Part shown: piece by piece, positions 5,727 to 7,150 of the stretch
Layout: each line of letters begins with the position of its first letter
Numbering within the stretch: position 1 is the stretch's first letter
From: Gammaproteobacteria bacterium
Lineage (GTDB): Bacteria; Pseudomonadota; Gammaproteobacteria; SZUA-229
Reading direction: 5' to 3'
Length of the DNA: 7,150 nucleotides
NCBI GenBank assembly: GCA_029879605.1
Contig: JAOUQA010000101.1
Span: forward strand, 1-7,150
Notes under the pieces: model-generated
The model's database searches: none
Seen by the model: only the letters and a program-made list of their open reading frames with translations
What the model was told of the DNA's origin: nothing
Program-made: the position numbers and the translations under genes

Positions 5727-7150
5727 ATGATCGCTATTATTCGTTTCCTGGTAACCCGTGGACTGGTTGTTAACCTGGTTTCGTTATTTCTGCTGGGTAT
5801 TGGTATTTTTGCAGCACTCAGTATTAATCGTGAAGCTTTTCCTAATGTCAACATGGATCGTATCCAGATCGATGCCTATTATCCTGGCGCTTCACCAAAA
5901 GAAATTGAACAGCTGATTATCACACCCATTGAACAGGAACTGCGCGCCATCAATGGTATCGACACCATGGTGTCCATGTCATTTCCCGGTTCCGGGCGTA
6001 TTGCCATGGAAGTGGATCCGGACTCCAGTAATCGTCAGCGTTTAACCAGTGATATTTCGCTGGCGGTGGATCGTGCTTCTTTGCCCAGTGATTTACCGGC
6101 GGATCCGGTGGTGACTGAAATTGATGGCGCGGTATTCCCGGTTATTCGACTGGCGATTTCTGCACCACTGGATGAGCTGGCCTTAAAACGCCTGGGTGAT
6201 GACATTAAAGATGACCTGCTGAATATCGATGGCATAGCCCGGGTGTTTATCCAGGGGGATCGTAAAGCAGAAATGCGTATCGTGGTTGACCCGGAACGCA
6301 TGGACAAAGAACGTATTTCTATTCGAGAAGTGAAACAGGCTTTACAGAGCTGGAATCTTAATACGCCGGGCGGTGATCTCGATACGCCGGAAGGACAGAA
6401 AACAGTGCGTGTCGTGGGCGAGTTTTCTGATGTAGAAGATGCGGCCAGCTTGGTATTGCGTGCCAATGACCGGGGTAATGTGTTGCGCCTGCGGGATGTG
6501 GCCGAGGTTGAAGAATCGCTGGTCAGGCCAGACATCATTAACGATGTTAAAGGTGAGCCTGCACTGTCGTTCCTGGTGCTGAAGAAAATTGATGCTGACA
6601 TTATCAATACCGTTAATGACGTCTACCAGTACCTGGAGACTATACCAAAACGTTATGGTGATTCTGTTGAAGTCAGTGCTTTCCAGGATTTTTCCCGTTT
6701 CGCCCGTATGCGCCTGGGTGTTTTAACCAATAATGGCCAGGTGGGACTGGTGCTGGTATTTGTGTCGTTGCTGCTGTTCCTGCGTTTTTCAGTGGCCATG
6801 ACCACTACCTGGGGATTACCGATAATTTTCATGACGGGCATGTTTGTGCTGTATGCCGCCGGTGTCACCCTGAACCTGATTTCCATGATGGGCTTTATTA
6901 TGGTGCTGGGTATGCTGGTGGATGACGCCATTATTATTGGTGAGAACATTACCTGGCATATGGAGCAGGGCTTGAAGCCTCATGAAGCGGCGGTAAAAGG
7001 TGCTTTCGAATTACTCGGGCCGGTGACCACTACCATCATGACCACCATTGCCGCCTTTTTACCCATGATGTTCATGACCGGTGTTATTGGTAAATTCATT
7101 GTCGCCATTCCTATCGTGGTAATTACTCTTTTAATTCTGTCCTGGCTGGA
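5727..7150 (+). CDS. RND efflux permease, N-terminal half (truncated by window edge)
   Basis: The open frame from ATG 5727 runs to the right edge, giving 474 complete codons of a protein family usually over 1000 residues. It begins MIAIIRFLVTRGLVVNLVSL with TM1 about 12-31. The periplasmic porter region about 35-335 carries family marks INREAFPNVN, YYPGASPKEIEQLIITPIEQ and INGIDTM. TM2 is about 339-355 (VGLVLVFVSLLLFLRF), followed by TM3, and TM4 holds the proton-relay pair Asp399-Asp400 in GMLVDDAIIIGEN, equivalent to AcrB Asp407/Asp408. It should therefore be a proton-driven exporter. It lies three bases after the tolC-family gene with a purine-rich ribosome site, so it belongs to the tetR operon. 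It is clearly different from the left-hand RND N-terminus and is not a recent duplicate. Substrate is unknown; an adaptor gene may follow beyond the window. Confidence 0.94.
   Translation, partial: MIAIIRFLVTRGLVVNLVSLFLLGIGIFAALSINREAFPNVNMDRIQIDAYYPGASPKEIEQLIITPIEQELRAINGIDTMVSMSFPGSGRIAMEVDPDSSNRQRLTSDISLAVDRASLPSDLPADPVVTEIDGAVFPVIRLAISAPLDELALKRLGDDIKDDLLNIDGIARVFIQGDRKAEMRIVVDPERMDKERISIREVKQALQSWNLNTPGGDLDTPEGQKTVRVVGEFSDVEDAASLVLRANDRGNVLRLRDVAEVEESLVRPDIINDVKGEPALSFLVLKKIDADIINTVNDVYQYLETIPKRYGDSVEVSAFQDFSRFARMRLGVLTNNGQVGLVLVFVSLLLFLRFSVAMTTTWGLPIIFMTGMFVLYAAGVTLNLISMMGFIMVLGMLVDDAIIIGENITWHMEQGLKPHEAAVKGAFELLGPVTTTIMTTIAAFLPMMFMTGVIGKFIVAIPIVVITLLILSWL

Noticed and set aside
6035..6607. 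Long Ser/Arg/Thr-rich open frame on the minus strand (190 codons).
   Set aside because: It lies wholly antisense to the RND permease, whose protein sequence is unmistakable. Low-complexity composition is typical of an antisense shadow.
6653..6949. Minus-strand open frame of 98 codons.
   Set aside because: It is antisense to the TM2-TM4 region of the RND permease, with no ribosome site or recognisable domain.
1..7150. CRISPR, tRNA, IS or prophage signals.
   Set aside because: No regularly spaced repeats, cloverleaf-like sequence, transposase motifs or flanking inverted repeats with target duplications were seen.

Overview
The window looks like a chromosomal export locus from a Gram-negative bacterium, most likely a gammaproteobacterium. 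The support is a lipoprotein periplasmic adaptor, RND permeases, a TolC-type outer-membrane channel and an Atm1-type ABC exporter whose sequence I recognise (from memory, not a search) as close to gammaproteobacterial homologues. Base composition is moderate. I cannot name a genus. No tRNA, rRNA, CRISPR array, IS element or integration site is visible.

Layout. (1) Minus strand, 1-1473: a membrane fusion (adaptor) lipoprotein followed after one base by the N-terminus of an RND permease, which is cut by the left edge. (2) 1474-1583: a 110-bp divergent intergenic region with a plausible rightward promoter. (3) Plus strand, 1584-3395: a full-length fused TMD-NBD ABC exporter of the Atm1/ABCB7 type with all ATPase motifs intact. 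(4) 3396-3588: a 193-bp gap with a doubtful 24-codon hydrophobic ORF, a 12-bp palindrome and a good sigma70-like promoter. (5) Plus strand, 3622-7150: a compact operon of a TetR/AcrR-family regulator, a TolC-family outer-membrane factor (ATGA overlap) and a second, different RND permease (3-nt gap), cut by the right edge.

How the parts may work together. The left pair supplies adaptor plus permease but no visible outer-membrane channel. The right operon supplies regulator, channel and permease but no visible adaptor. Either each set is completed outside the window or they share parts. The ABC exporter between them probably moves glutathione-type conjugates or metal/sulfur species across the inner membrane, by analogy with its family.

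The clearest new reading is at the tetR start. The upstream ATG (3589) lies inside a -10 box and a 22-bp inverted repeat, while the ATG at 3622 has a good ribosome-binding site. The gene is therefore best started at 3622, and the inverted repeat is probably an autoregulatory operator for the whole tetR-tolC-RND operon. I see no unprecedented system here; the window is mostly recognisable efflux machinery.
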